DNA of 64,000 bases from Natrarchaeobaculum sulfurireducens. Lineage in GTDB: Archaea; Halobacteriota; Halobacteria; Halobacteriales; Natrialbaceae. Numbering within the stretch: position 1 is the first letter of the stretch; each line of letters starts with the position of its first letter. The notes below the pieces were generated by a model. The model did not search any database. It saw nothing but the letters and a program-made list of their open reading frames with translations, and had not been told where the DNA came from. The stretch lies in contig NZ_CP024047.1 in the NCBI RefSeq assembly GCF_003430825.1, positions 2,294,001 through 2,358,000 of the forward strand, given 5' to 3'. Of the stretch, positions 1 through 8,561 are shown one piece after another. Made by a program: the position numbers and the translations under genes.

Positions 1-2
1 CG

Positions 3-1274
3 CTGATCTTCCTCTTTATGGGTGGGTTTTTCCTCGCGATGGCGATGCAGCGGTGGGGGCTCCACCGCCGGATCGCCCTCCGGACGATCGCATTCGTGGG
101 CAGTTCACCCTCCCGGCTTATCCTCGGGTTCATGATCGCGACGGCGTTTCTCTCGATGTGGGTCTCGAACAGCGCGACCGTGATGATGATGGTCCCGATC
201 GCACTGGCGGTGATCTACCAGACCGCAGACCTGATCGACGAGACCGACCTCGAGATCGCCACCGGCGAGGGCGAGTTCTCCTTCGGCATCGCGCTGATGC
301 TGTGTATCGCCTACGGTGCCTCGGTCGGTGGTGTCGGCACGCTCATCGGCACGCCGCCGAACATCCTCTTTGCGGGCCAGGCTGGCGAGCTGTTCGGCGA
401 GACGATCGGCTTTGCCGAGTGGATGCGCTACGGCGTGCCCATCTCGATCGTCGGGATCGTGAGCGTCTACCTCTACGTTACTCGTGTGGCGATGCGCCCG
501 CAGTTTTCCGAGCTGCCGGTCGGCGCGGAGACGATCGAGCGCCAACTCAGCGACCTCGGTGCGATGTCGAGCCAGGAGCGGCTGGTGCTCGTCGTCTTCG
601 TTGGAATGGCCGCGAGCTGGATCGGCGCGAGCCTGATCGATCAGGCTGGGCTGGTCGCGGTGCCCGACGACGTCGACTCGATCGTCGCGATCGCGGGCGC
701 GCTCGTGCTCTTTACGTTACCGACGAGGACCGAAGACGGCGAGCACACGTTCGTCCTCGACTGGGCGAACGCGGTCGACATCCCCTGGGGCGTGATCCTC
801 CTGTTCGGTGGCGGGCTCGCGATCGCCGCCGGCTTCGGCGAGACCGGCCTCGCGGTCTGGATCGGTGAGAGCCTTCGCGCGCTCGAGGGGATTTCGATGG
901 TCCTCATTTTGCTTTCGGTCGTCGCGATGACGATCTTTCTCACCGAGATCACCTCGAACACGGCGACGACCGCGATGTTGATGCCGATACTGGCCGGTGT
1001 CGCGGTCGGCATCGGCATCCACCCCTACGGACTGATGATCGCCGCGGCGACGGCGGCCTCGTTCGCGTTCATGCTCCCGGTCGCGACGCCACCGAACGCG
1101 ATCGTCTTCGGCAGCGGCTACATCACCCTCCCGCAGATGGCCCGCGTCGGTATCGGCCTCAACGTCCTCGGCATCATCCTGATAACGATCGTGGCAGTGC
1201 TGTGGCTCCCGCTCGCATGGGGAATCGACATGACAACGTTGCCAACGGCGTTCCTCGAGGAGTGGGGATCGTGA
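3..1274 (+). CDS. DASS/SLC13-family anion (dicarboxylate) transporter, 5' truncated by window edge
   Basis: The reading frame is open from base 3, ahead of the first ATG at 18, so the gene begins outside the window; about 424 C-terminal residues are visible. It is a multi-spanning membrane protein with two Ser-Asn-Ser/Thr signatures, at bases 165-173 (SNSAT) and 954-962 (SNTATT). In the DASS family these two loops form the sodium and carboxylate binding sites, and their symmetric placement supports the two-repeat fold. A GTPPN motif follows the first repeat (about base 349) and a matching TPPNA follows the second (about base 1090). Substrate (succinate, citrate, sulfate or other anion) cannot be read from sequence. 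No partner gene is visible. Confidence 0.85.
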   Translation: MIFLFMGGFFLAMAMQRWGLHRRIALRTIAFVGSSPSRLILGFMIATAFLSMWVSNSATVMMMVPIALAVIYQTADLIDETDLEIATGEGEFSFGIALMLCIAYGASVGGVGTLIGTPPNILFAGQAGELFGETIGFAEWMRYGVPISIVGIVSVYLYVTRVAMRPQFSELPVGAETIERQLSDLGAMSSQERLVLVVFVGMAASWIGASLIDQAGLVAVPDDVDSIVAIAGALVLFTLPTRTEDGEHTFVLDWANAVDIPWGVILLFGGGLAIAAGFGETGLAVWIGESLRALEGISMVLILLSVVAMTIFLTEITSNTATTAMLMPILAGVAVGIGIHPYGLMIAAATAASFAFMLPVATPPNAIVFGSGYITLPQMARVGIGLNVLGIILITIVAVLWLPLAWGIDMTTLPTAFLEEWGS

Positions 1275-1450
1275 AATACCTCGGGAGCAAGCCCCGAGAC
1301 ACTCTCGCTGTCTCTCTGTAGCCCCGTCATCGACGCCAGTCTCGTTCACCTCGGTTGCATCACCGAGCGACGGCGACCACTACCAGCCCAACCAAGGCCG
1401 CGACGGCACCGAAACGGGCGATCGACTCGACGAGTCGTCCGCGACGAAGC

Positions 1451-3283
1451 CTACTCGAGAACGACGAGTACGTCGCCCATATCGACGCTTTGGTTTTCCT
1501 CGACGGCGATCTCGGAGACGGTGCCGCCGCGTGAGGCGACGATGTCGTTTTCCATCTTCATGGCCTCGAGAACGACGAGCACGTCACCCGCAGCGACCTC
1601 GTCGCCTTCCTCGACTTCGACTGAGAGGATCGTCCCCTGCATCTCGGCGTCGACGGTTTCGCCGTCACCCGCGAACTCCTCGCTGTCCGTGCTGTCGCCG
1701 CCAGCCGGCTGTGGTGGACTCGCCTGAGCGCCGCCGACATCGACGTCGCCCGCGGGAATTGCCGGTGCACCGTGTTCCTCGAGTTCGACCTCGAAGCGTT
1801 TGCCGTTGACCTCGACCGTGAACTCGCGCTCGACGCTCTCTTCGTCCTCACTCGAGCCGTCGCCGGTGTCGCCACCCCACTGCTGTTGGGCTTCTTCGAT
1901 CCGGCTCGTGTCCATCTCCTCGTCGAGATACTTCGTCGTATGCGTACTCGCGACGAACTCCTCGTCGGTGAGCATCAGCCGGTGGAACGGGATGATCGTC
2001 GGGATGCCACCGATTTCGTACTCCCGCAGGGCGCGCATGGAGCGATCGATACACTCCTCGCGGTCTTCACCCCAGACGATCAGCTTCGCGATCATCGAGT
2101 CGTAGTCGGTGACGAGTTCGTCGCCCTGTTTCAGGGCGTCATCGAGTCGAACGCCGAGCCCGCCCGGCGGGTCGTACGTCTCTAACGTTCCGCCGGTTGC
2201 GGGCGCGAAGTCCTCGGCGGCGTTCTCGGCGTTGATCCGGAACTCCATCGCGTGGCCGTCGATTTCGACGTCGTCCTGCTCGAAGTCGAGTTCTTCGCCC
2301 GCGGCCACCCGAAGCTGGCGCTTGACGATGTCGATGCCCGTAATCTCCTCGGTGACACAGTGTTCGACCTGAATCCGCGTGTTGACCTCGAGGAAGTAGA
2401 AGTTCGTCTCAGGGCCGAGCGGTCCGTCACGGTCGGGGTCTTCCTCGACGAGGAACTCGACGGTGCCCGCGTTCGTGTAGTCGGCGGCGGCGACGCCCCG
2501 ACGGGCGGCTTCGCCGATCTTCTCGCGCAGTTCGTCAGAAAGGGCCGCCGATGGGCCTTCCTCGATGACCTTCTGGTGTCGGCGCTGCAGCGAACAATCA
2601 CGCTCGCCGAGATGACGGACGTTCCCGTGGTGGTCGGCGACGATCTGGACCTCGATGTGACGTGGCTGTTCGAGATAGCGCTCGAGGTAGACCGAGTCGT
2701 TGTCGAAGTAGGCCTCCCCCTCGCGTTTGGCGCTCTCGAGTTGGTCTTCGACCTCGCTTTCGTCCCAGACGACTTTCATCCCGCGGCCACCACCACCGCC
2801 TTCGGCCTTGATAGCGATCGGGTAGCCGTGTTCTTCACCGAACGATTTCACCTCCTCGGGTTCGGTGACCGGTTCGGTCGTCCCCGGAACGATCGGCACG
2901 TCCGCCTCGGTCATGATCGTGCGGGCTTTGGTCTTCTCGCCGAGGCTCTCCATCGCCTCGCTCGAGGGACCGATCCAGGTGATCCCGTCGGCCGCCTCGA
3001 CCTTGCTCGCGAACTCGGCGTTCTCGGCGAGGAAGCCGTAGCCGGGGTGGATCGCGTCGGCGTCGGCCTTGCGAGCCGCCTCGATGACCGCCTCGTGGTC
3101 GAGGTAGGAGTCGGCCGCGCGGGCGGGGCCGACGTTGTACGCCTCGTCCGCATATCGGACGTGTCCCGAGTCTTTGTCCGCCTCCGAGTAGATGGCGACC
3201 GTTCCGACGTTGAGTTCCTCACACGCACGCATCACTCGAACGGCGATCTCTCCGCGGTTCGCCACCAGAACCTTCCTGAACAT
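1451..3283 (-). CDS. pccA: Acyl-CoA carboxylase, biotin carboxylase/biotin carrier subunit (acetyl/propionyl-CoA carboxylase alpha)
   Basis: 610 residues. It carboxylates its own biotin using ATP and bicarbonate and passes the carboxyl group to the carboxyltransferase encoded upstream. The N-terminal biotin carboxylase domain starts [13 protein letters not shown], has [10 protein letters not shown] (79-88) and the glycine-rich ATP loop GGGGGRGM (162-169). A linker rich in acidic residues follows, then a biotinyl domain with EAMKM and the biotin-accepting lysine at residue 576. BC and BCCP fused in one chain are usual for haloarchaeal carboxylases. It is the last gene of a minus-strand set: carboxyltransferase, small subunit, this gene, with 181 bases between the small subunit and this start. 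Whether acetyl-CoA or propionyl-CoA is the main substrate cannot be told here. Confidence 0.93.
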   Translation of the reverse strand: MFRKVLVANRGEIAVRVMRACEELNVGTVAIYSEADKDSGHVRYADEAYNVGPARAADSYLDHEAVIEAARKADADAIHPGYGFLAENAEFASKVEAADGITWIGPSSEAMESLGEKTKARTIMTEADVPIVPGTTEPVTEPEEVKSFGEEHGYPIAIKAEGGGGGRGMKVVWDESEVEDQLESAKREGEAYFDNDSVYLERYLEQPRHIEVQIVADHHGNVRHLGERDCSLQRRHQKVIEEGPSAALSDELREKIGEAARRGVAAADYTNAGTVEFLVEEDPDRDGPLGPETNFYFLEVNTRIQVEHCVTEEITGIDIVKRQLRVAAGEELDFEQDDVEIDGHAMEFRINAENAAEDFAPATGGTLETYDPPGGLGVRLDDALKQGDELVTDYDSMIAKLIVWGEDREECIDRSMRALREYEIGGIPTIIPFHRLMLTDEEFVASTHTTKYLDEEMDTSRIEEAQQQWGGDTGDGSSEDEESVEREFTVEVNGKRFEVELEEHGAPAIPAGDVDVGGAQASPPQPAGGDSTDSEEFAGDGETVDAEMQGTILSVEVEEGDEVAAGDVLVVLEAMKMENDIVASRGGTVSEIAVEENQSVDMGDVLVVLE

Positions 3284-3464
3284 TCCTGGGAAAACGGTCG
3301 CGGGGGACCCACCTTACTTTTTCGCAACGGGTCGGGTGTCAGGGCAAAAATCGCCGTCGCTCACAGCTGGGTCGGTCCGCGGTCGATGGGCGAGCGCTGT
3401 ACAGTCGGTCTCCGACCGCCGTCCTATCGCCCAGACTCGAGGGAAACTGTCCGGACGAAACCGG

Positions 3465-3815
3465 TCAGAACCGACCCGTCCGTCCAGCAGCCGTCCACGG
3501 GTCGGTCGGTGCATTACGCGGCGTCCGGACGCGACGTTGCTGCTGGGTGCGGATGCGGCCGCCGAAGGCCCACCGTTTCCCGTCCCACGTCTCTTCATCC
3601 GCGGCCGCTGCCGCAGCGGCTGCCAGGGCGTGGTCGTGGAGGTGAGCCCCGATCGCAGCCGCGATGGCGGCCGCCTCTTCGTCGGTCGCGTCGTCGGGAA
3701 GCTGGAACTCGAGGTCGGCAGGGAGAACTCCCGCGGCCGGTCCGGCGGTGGCACTGGCGTCGTCCGCCCCGGTTTCCGAAGGGTCGGCTCCGTCGGCCTG
3801 GTTTGTCGATGCCAT
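3465..3815 (-). CDS. pccX: Small acyl-CoA carboxylase subunit (epsilon/PccX-like)
   Basis: 116 residues, translated 6 bases after the carboxyltransferase stop, so almost certainly in the same operon. The N-terminal half is acidic, then a helical alanine-rich stretch, and the C-terminal third carries W[10 protein letters not shown] and a final D-P-W-T-A-A-G-R. Widely spaced Trp/Arg motifs of this kind mark the epsilon subunits that stabilise actinobacterial acyl-CoA carboxylases, and Haloferax mediterranei has a third small propionyl-CoA carboxylase subunit, PccX, at the same place. I infer the role from position, size and the C-terminal motif. The stop is TGA at 3465-3467. Confidence 0.7.
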   Translation of the reverse strand: MASTNQADGADPSETGADDASATAGPAAGVLPADLEFQLPDDATDEEAAAIAAAIGAHLHDHALAAAAAAAADEETWDGKRWAFGGRIRTQQQRRVRTPRNAPTDPWTAAGRTGRF

Positions 3816-3821
3816 TGGCGC

Positions 3822-5372
3822 TTACAGCGGGATGTTGCCGTGTTTCTTGTCCGGATTGGACTCGCGTTTCGTCTCGAGCATCTCGAGGTCGTCGATCAGC
3901 CGCGGACGGGTCTCAGTCGGGAGGATGACGTCGTCGAGAAAGCCCTTGTCCGTTGCAGTGTACGGGTTGGCGAACTCTTCGCGGTACTCCTCGATGAGTT
4001 CGTCGCGCAGTTCGTCGGGGGTGTCGGACTCCGCGAGTTCCTTGCGGTAGAGGATGTTGACTGCACCCTGTGGACCCATGACGGCGATCTCCGCCGTGGG
4101 CCAGGCGTAGTTGACATCGGCACCGAGGTTCTTCGACGCCATGACACAGTACGCGCCACCGTAGGCTTTCCGGGTGATGACGGTGAGCAGTGGAACGGTC
4201 GCCTCCGAGTACGCGTACAGGAGTTTGGCACCGTGTCGGATGATACCACGGTGTTCCTGGTCGGTGCCGGGCATGTACCCGGGCACGTCGACGAAGGTGA
4301 CGATGGGGATGTTAAAGGAGTCACAGAAGCGCACGAAGCGTGACCCCTTCATCGAGGCGTCGACGGTGAGGGTACCCGCGTTGACCCGTGGCTGGTTCGC
4401 GACGATACCGACGGATCGCCCGTCGAGTCGGCCGAAGCCGACGACGATGTTCTGAGCGTAGTTCTCCGCGACCTCGAAGAACGAGCCCTCGTCGACGACG
4501 CTGTCGATGACGTTGACCATGTCGTAGGGCTTCTGTGCGCTCTCGGGGACGATCGACTCGAGCGCCTCGTCGCGGCGGTCGCGGTCGTCCCACGGCTCGA
4601 CTCGGGGTGGGTCCTCGACGTTGTTCTGTGGGAGATACGAGAGTAGCCGTTTGATGTCGTCGAGTGCCTGCTCTTCGTCCTCGCAGGCGAACTGGGCGAC
4701 GCCGGTCTTGTCGGCGTGGGTCATGGCCCCACCGAGTTCTTCGTGTGTGACCTCTTCACCGGTGACGGTCTTCGTGACGCCTGGTCCGGTGATGTACATG
4801 TGGCTCGTATCTTTCACCATGAAGATGAAGTCGGTGATCGACGGCGAGTAGACTGCACCACCGGCACACGGTCCCATAATCCCGGATATCTGGGGAACGA
4901 CGCCGCTTGCCTCCTGGTTGCGCCGGAAGATTTCGGTGAAGCCGGCGAGACTCTTGACACCTTCCTGAATTCGCGCGCCAGCGGAGTCGTTGAGGCCGAC
5001 GATCGGTGCGCCGACTTCCATCGCCATGTCCATAACCTTACATATCTTCTCAGCGAAGACCTCACCGAGCGAGCCGCCAAAGACCGTAAAATCGTGAGCG
5101 AAGACGAACACCGTCCGACCGTTGACCTCACCGTAGCCCGTAACGACGCCGTCACCCGGGACTTTCTTCTCTTCCATCCCGAACTGGCTCGTCTGGTGGG
5201 TCCGAAGCTGGTCGAACTCGGTGAAGGTGCCCTCATCGAGGAAGTAATCGATCCGCTCGCGAGCGGTCATCTTCCCCTTGTCGTGTTGTTTCTCGATTCG
5301 CTCTTCTCCACCGCCAAGCCGTGCCTCTTCACGGAGCTCCTCGAGTTCGTCGATTCGATCTTCCATCGTCAT
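3822..5372 (-). CDS. pccB: Acyl-CoA carboxylase carboxyltransferase subunit (propionyl/acetyl-CoA carboxylase beta)
   Basis: About 516 residues from the ATG at 5372 (MTMEDRI); an ATG at 5366 is an equally good start. A longer in-frame start at 5471 adds 33 unrelated residues and is rejected. The protein has the two crotonase-like halves of the biotin-dependent carboxyltransferases: the first includes GARIQEG and GPCAGGA, which form the acyl-CoA pocket, and the second includes VDVPGYMPGTDQE and KAYGGAYCVM. It moves the carboxyl group from biotin to acyl-CoA to give methylmalonyl-CoA or malonyl-CoA. First gene of the pccB-pccX-pccA set, divergent from the symporter at 5524. Confidence 0.93.
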   Translation of the reverse strand: MTMEDRIDELEELREEARLGGGEERIEKQHDKGKMTARERIDYFLDEGTFTEFDQLRTHQTSQFGMEEKKVPGDGVVTGYGEVNGRTVFVFAHDFTVFGGSLGEVFAEKICKVMDMAMEVGAPIVGLNDSAGARIQEGVKSLAGFTEIFRRNQEASGVVPQISGIMGPCAGGAVYSPSITDFIFMVKDTSHMYITGPGVTKTVTGEEVTHEELGGAMTHADKTGVAQFACEDEEQALDDIKRLLSYLPQNNVEDPPRVEPWDDRDRRDEALESIVPESAQKPYDMVNVIDSVVDEGSFFEVAENYAQNIVVGFGRLDGRSVGIVANQPRVNAGTLTVDASMKGSRFVRFCDSFNIPIVTFVDVPGYMPGTDQEHRGIIRHGAKLLYAYSEATVPLLTVITRKAYGGAYCVMASKNLGADVNYAWPTAEIAVMGPQGAVNILYRKELAESDTPDELRDELIEEYREEFANPYTATDKGFLDDVILPTETRPRLIDDLEMLETKRESNPDKKHGNIPL

Positions 5373-5493
5373 GCGACGTACACCCCTGTCCGATTCATAC
5401 GGCGAGTTGCGAGGACCAACACGAAAAGGATTCCGTAACACTGTCACGATTAATATCCATTCTCGTGGCAAAAAGAGGATCTATCGCGAAAAG

Positions 5494-5500
5494 TTATATA
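5494..5500 (+). promoter_or_regulatory. TATA box of the sodium symporter gene
   Basis: TTATATA preceded by a purine-rich GAAAAG, which fits a BRE/TATA core. Its centre is 27 bases upstream of the ATG at 5524, so the transcript would begin at or next to the start codon (leaderless). This favours 5524 over the upstream in-frame start. Confidence 0.75.
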
Positions 5501-5523
5501 CCCGTGCTTTTAGAGACCAATGC

Positions 5524-6894
5524 ATGGTACAACGTGAGACGTGGGCAACACGGACTGGCTTCATTCTCGCCGCCGTGGGAAGTGCAGTGGGGCTTGGAAA
5601 CATCTGGCGGTTCCCGTTTGTAACGGGTGAAGGTGGAGGGGCGGCGTTCCTCTTCGTATATCTGTTGTTCGTCGCGTTGATCGGGTTTCCGGCCATTTTA
5701 GCCGAGTTCGTGATCGGCAGAAAGACCGATCGAAACCCTGTCGGTGCACTGGTCAAGTACGGTGGCAGCACCTGGAAGTACGTCGGAGGGATGTTCATCG
5801 TCACTGGCTTCGTCATCCTCTCGTTCTACAGCGTCGTCGCGGGCTGGTTCATCCGCTATTTCCTCGAGGGACTCCGTGGGAGCTACGCGAGCCGTGTCGA
5901 GGTCTACGGCGGGGACACCGCTGCGATGTTCGGTGAGCTGTCGACGGGCCTCGATGCGTTCGTCCTTCATACGCTGTTTATGATACTGACCGTCGGAATC
6001 GTCGCGCTCGGCATCCGACGCGGGATCGAACTCGCGGTCAAGGTGATGGTCCCGTCGTTGATCGTCCTGCTCGGCGGCCTCGCTATCTGGGCGTTCACCC
6101 TCCCAGGTGGGAGCGACGGGTACGCATATTATCTGTCACCGGAGTTTGACGTCATCGCCGCAAACTGGATGACGCTGCTTCCGGACGCGGCCGGACAGGC
6201 GTTTTTCACCCTCTCGCTCGGGATGGGCGTGATGATCACGTACGCATCGTACCTCGGTGAAGACCGGAACCTGGCAACCGACGGCATCACGATCATCGGC
6301 TTCGACACCGGGATCGCGTTCCTGACTGGGCTCGCAGTCTTCCCCATTTTCTTCGCTGCGGGGATCGAACCGGGCGAAGGCGGCGCAGGCGAGATTTTCG
6401 TCTCGATGACCGAAGCGTTCGCGACGATCTCGGGTGGCCACGTTCTCGGCATTCTGTTCTTCGGGACTGTCGTCATCGCGGCGCTGTCGAGTTCGATCTC
6501 GTTACTCGAGGTCGTCACGTCCTACGTGATCGACGAAAAGGGCGTCGAACGATGGAAAGCAGCCGCTGGGATGGGGGCGGTCATCTACTTACTCGGCGTG
6601 CCGGTCACCTACGATCTCGTGTTCCTCGACCTGCTCGATGGGTTCGCAGATGGCGTCTTGCTCGTCCTCGGTGCGTTCTTGATGATGATCCTCGTCGGCT
6701 GGATCGCACCACAGGCCGCCGTCGACGAACTCGAGAAAGGAATCGGTGATCTCGGGTCGATCGGACAGCTCTGGATCTGGGTGCTCCGCATTCCGATTCT
6801 CGTCGTGCTCGCTATCTCCCTGTATCTCGGCGTCGTCGGATACGTCGAGTTCCTCAGCACCGACTTCGCAGGGTGGCTCGGCGAGAACCTGTAG
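5524..6894 (+). CDS. Neurotransmitter:sodium symporter (NSS/SNF) family transporter
   Basis: 456 residues. The N-terminus carries the family signature GSAVGLGNIWRFPF followed by GEGGGAAF; in LeuT-type transporters this unwound part of helix 1 binds the amino-acid substrate and sodium. About 11 hydrophobic segments follow, as in many prokaryotic NSS proteins. It is predicted to import an amino acid or similar solute with sodium across the cytoplasmic membrane. The start is set by the TATA box 27 bases upstream; a longer frame from 5278 overlaps the carboxyltransferase gene and is not supported. The short intergenic region is shared with that divergent gene. Substrate not assignable. Confidence 0.9.
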   Translation: MVQRETWATRTGFILAAVGSAVGLGNIWRFPFVTGEGGGAAFLFVYLLFVALIGFPAILAEFVIGRKTDRNPVGALVKYGGSTWKYVGGMFIVTGFVILSFYSVVAGWFIRYFLEGLRGSYASRVEVYGGDTAAMFGELSTGLDAFVLHTLFMILTVGIVALGIRRGIELAVKVMVPSLIVLLGGLAIWAFTLPGGSDGYAYYLSPEFDVIAANWMTLLPDAAGQAFFTLSLGMGVMITYASYLGEDRNLATDGITIIGFDTGIAFLTGLAVFPIFFAAGIEPGEGGAGEIFVSMTEAFATISGGHVLGILFFGTVVIAALSSSISLLEVVTSYVIDEKGVERWKAAAGMGAVIYLLGVPVTYDLVFLDLLDGFADGVLLVLGAFLMMILVGWIAPQAAVDELEKGIGDLGSIGQLWIWVLRIPILVVLAISLYLGVVGYVEFLSTDFAGWLGENL

Positions 6895-6945
6895 GCCACG
6901 ACGAACGACTTTTTCGACGCGGTAAGGACGACAGCGCCACAACTA

Positions 6946-7140
6946 CTACTGGAGCGACCACGTTTCGACCTCGATTCGGGCGGTAGCTACCTCGTCGCGG
7001 TCGCCGAGGGGCCGAACCGAGACGCTGTCGTCGCGTTAAGACTGCGAATCGAACGTGGTCACGTCGACCGGTGTCGTCGCCGTTCGTTCAGACACCTCGT
7101 CTCGCTCTGTTGTGACTCGAGTCCGAACGCCTCGTATGTG
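6946..7140 (-). pseudogene. Possible decayed gene fragment with an in-frame TAA
   Basis: Between the symporter and the molybdopterin-domain gene no intact gene is present. On the minus strand one frame reads a protein-like acidic sequence (TPVDVTTFDSQS, then RDDSVSVRPLGDRDE and IEVETWSLQ) with TAA at 7036-7038 interrupting it and TAG at 6946-6948 ending it. Codon choice (GTC, GAC, GAG) resembles genuine genes. No start codon or ribosome-entry signal is evident, and the upstream limit is arbitrary. It could be the 3' end of a gene lost by nonsense mutation, or chance. Confidence 0.28.
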
Positions 7141-7189
7141 ACGCGTGTCGACTCCCTGTTCGGGTCGTCTGTCGGGCACCCGCGGCCGA

Positions 7190-7642
7190 TCACTCCTCGG
7201 GCCACAGCTCTTCGTACGAGTCGGGATCTGCACCCGGTGGTAACGTCGCCGTCTCGAGTCTGACGACGTCTTTGACGGCCTTCGGCCCGCCGATCTCTGG
7301 GCCGACGAACCGGGTGTCGAACCTCTCGAGCGTCGCGAGTGTCTCACCGTCACGAGCGAAGGCGAGCAGTCCCTCGAGCGCTCGAGTGATCGGCACGCAG
7401 ACGCGATAGCCAACGTCGGATTCGACGAGAAGATGTGTTGTCTCCGGGGGCACGCTCGCATGCTCGAGGAGGGCCACGATCGGGACGCCCGCCCAGACAG
7501 CTGCGTAGCGGTCGCCGGAGGCGCAGACGATCTCGAACGTCCGCTCTCGAGTCGGAAGCGACGCCAGCGTCGATGCCCCGAGCGTCGTCGAACCGTCGGT
7601 GACGAGTTCGATCGGCTGGGTGAGCGATGGGGGTGCGGTCAC
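7190..7642 (-). CDS. Sulfite-oxidase-type molybdopterin-binding domain protein
   Basis: 150 residues, GTG start at 7642. It is a stand-alone molybdopterin-dinucleotide/Moco-binding domain: the conserved cysteine, which would ligate molybdenum in sulfite-oxidase relatives, is residue 40 (EIVCASGDRYAAVWAGVP), followed by hydrophobic VALLEHA and the C-terminal GPEIGGPKAVKDVVRLE. It is shorter than YedY/sulfite oxidases, with no signal peptide and no dimerisation domain, so a cytoplasmic role is likely. It lies 84 bases after the phosphoesterase of the RPA operon, on the same strand, and could be co-transcribed; that link has no obvious functional sense. Confidence 0.7.
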   Translation of the reverse strand: MTAPPSLTQPIELVTDGSTTLGASTLASLPTRERTFEIVCASGDRYAAVWAGVPIVALLEHASVPPETTHLLVESDVGYRVCVPITRALEGLLAFARDGETLATLERFDTRFVGPEIGGPKAVKDVVRLETATLPPGADPDSYEELWPEE

Positions 7643-7726
7643 GGTCGAGATGACGTTGGTCGAGCGCCGGCTAAAGTGCGACGACGGTTACGAGCCTGCG
7701 GGAATGGGCCAACGGTCGTGGGCCGC

Positions 7727-8554
7727 TCAAACGGAGCGATACGACCCCAGCCGTGTTCCATCGAGCAAGTATGCCTCACCCTCGGTCAGCCCTGCAGGGA
7801 GAAACGGCGAGAGAAACGACTGCTCGGGGAGGTTCACCCAGGTGCCGCCAACGAGGTCGTTGAACGCCGGGACGACGACGAGCCGCGGCGGCGTCCCGTC
7901 CTCGAGCCACGGGAGCTCCGCGTACTCCGGTCGCGATCGGAAGGGAGCCGGATCGAGCCGCCCGCGGAGCCAGACCCGTTCGACGCGGCTGCCGCCGACT
8001 TCGTCCTCGAGACGGACACAGGGGTGTTCGTGGCCGAAACAGAGGACGTCGCCTTCGAGGGCCGACGGTGCAGGCCAGGTGTGACCGTGACAGACGCCAA
8101 CCCCATCGAGCGCACCACCCGACCCGGAGACGACCTCGACGGAGGGGAGGTCGGTCGAGGCGGCCCACTCGCCGTCGAGGAGCCAGGTCTCGATCCCGCC
8201 GTCGTGGTTGCCTTTGACCACGGTCACCGACAGCGACGTCGGAAGGGACTCGAACAGCACCTCGAGTTCGCCCCGTTCGGCCCCGCCTGGATCGCCGATC
8301 GAGTGCATGAGATCTCCGAGAACGACGAGCCGGGAAGCGTCGGTTCGCTCGAGCAAGTCGAGTAGTCGCTCGCGCCTGGCAGCCGCCTTGCTGGGGACGT
8401 CGACGCCGCGCTCGTCGCGCAGTCCGGCCTCGTAGCCCGCGTGGTAGTCGGCCACGAGCAACGCCCGGTCGCCCTCGATCGTCGCCGTCGCCGCGGGTTC
8501 ACCGGGAACTGGCTCGAGGCGGACGGGTTGGGTGCCGTTGCGAACGGAATCCAT
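7727..8554 (-). CDS. rpe: RPA-associated calcineurin-like metallophosphoesterase
   Basis: 275 residues. It carries the metallophosphoesterase motif series: ADYHAG (D36, H38), LGDLMHS, KGNHDGG, CHGH and FGHEH, which together bind two metal ions. The N-terminal layout matches the MJ0037/YpbG-like group. It starts 7 bases after the stop of the RPA-associated protein gene, so it is the third gene of a tight operon. In Haloferax volcanii a phosphoesterase gene of this type (rpe) accompanies an RPA operon. The substrate is unknown; a role in DNA-end or nucleotide processing during repair is inferred from its neighbours only. Confidence 0.85.
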   Translation of the reverse strand: MDSVRNGTQPVRLEPVPGEPAATATIEGDRALLVADYHAGYEAGLRDERGVDVPSKAAARRERLLDLLERTDASRLVVLGDLMHSIGDPGGAERGELEVLFESLPTSLSVTVVKGNHDGGIETWLLDGEWAASTDLPSVEVVSGSGGALDGVGVCHGHTWPAPSALEGDVLCFGHEHPCVRLEDEVGGSRVERVWLRGRLDPAPFRSRPEYAELPWLEDGTPPRLVVVPAFNDLVGGTWVNLPEQSFLSPFLPAGLTEGEAYLLDGTRLGSYRSV

Positions 8555-8561
8555 CGCCGGC

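Noticed and set aside
1360-1450. Short hydrophobic minus-strand frame (RLVESIARFGAV...) after the pccA stop
   Set aside because: It has no start codon outside pccA, only ~25 residues, and no supporting promoter.
2252-3928. 558-residue plus-strand reading frame opposite the acyl-CoA carboxylase genes
   Set aside because: It lies antisense to clearly homologous genes, is rich in Arg, Gly and Val repeats, and exists because G+C-rich genes leave long open antisense frames.
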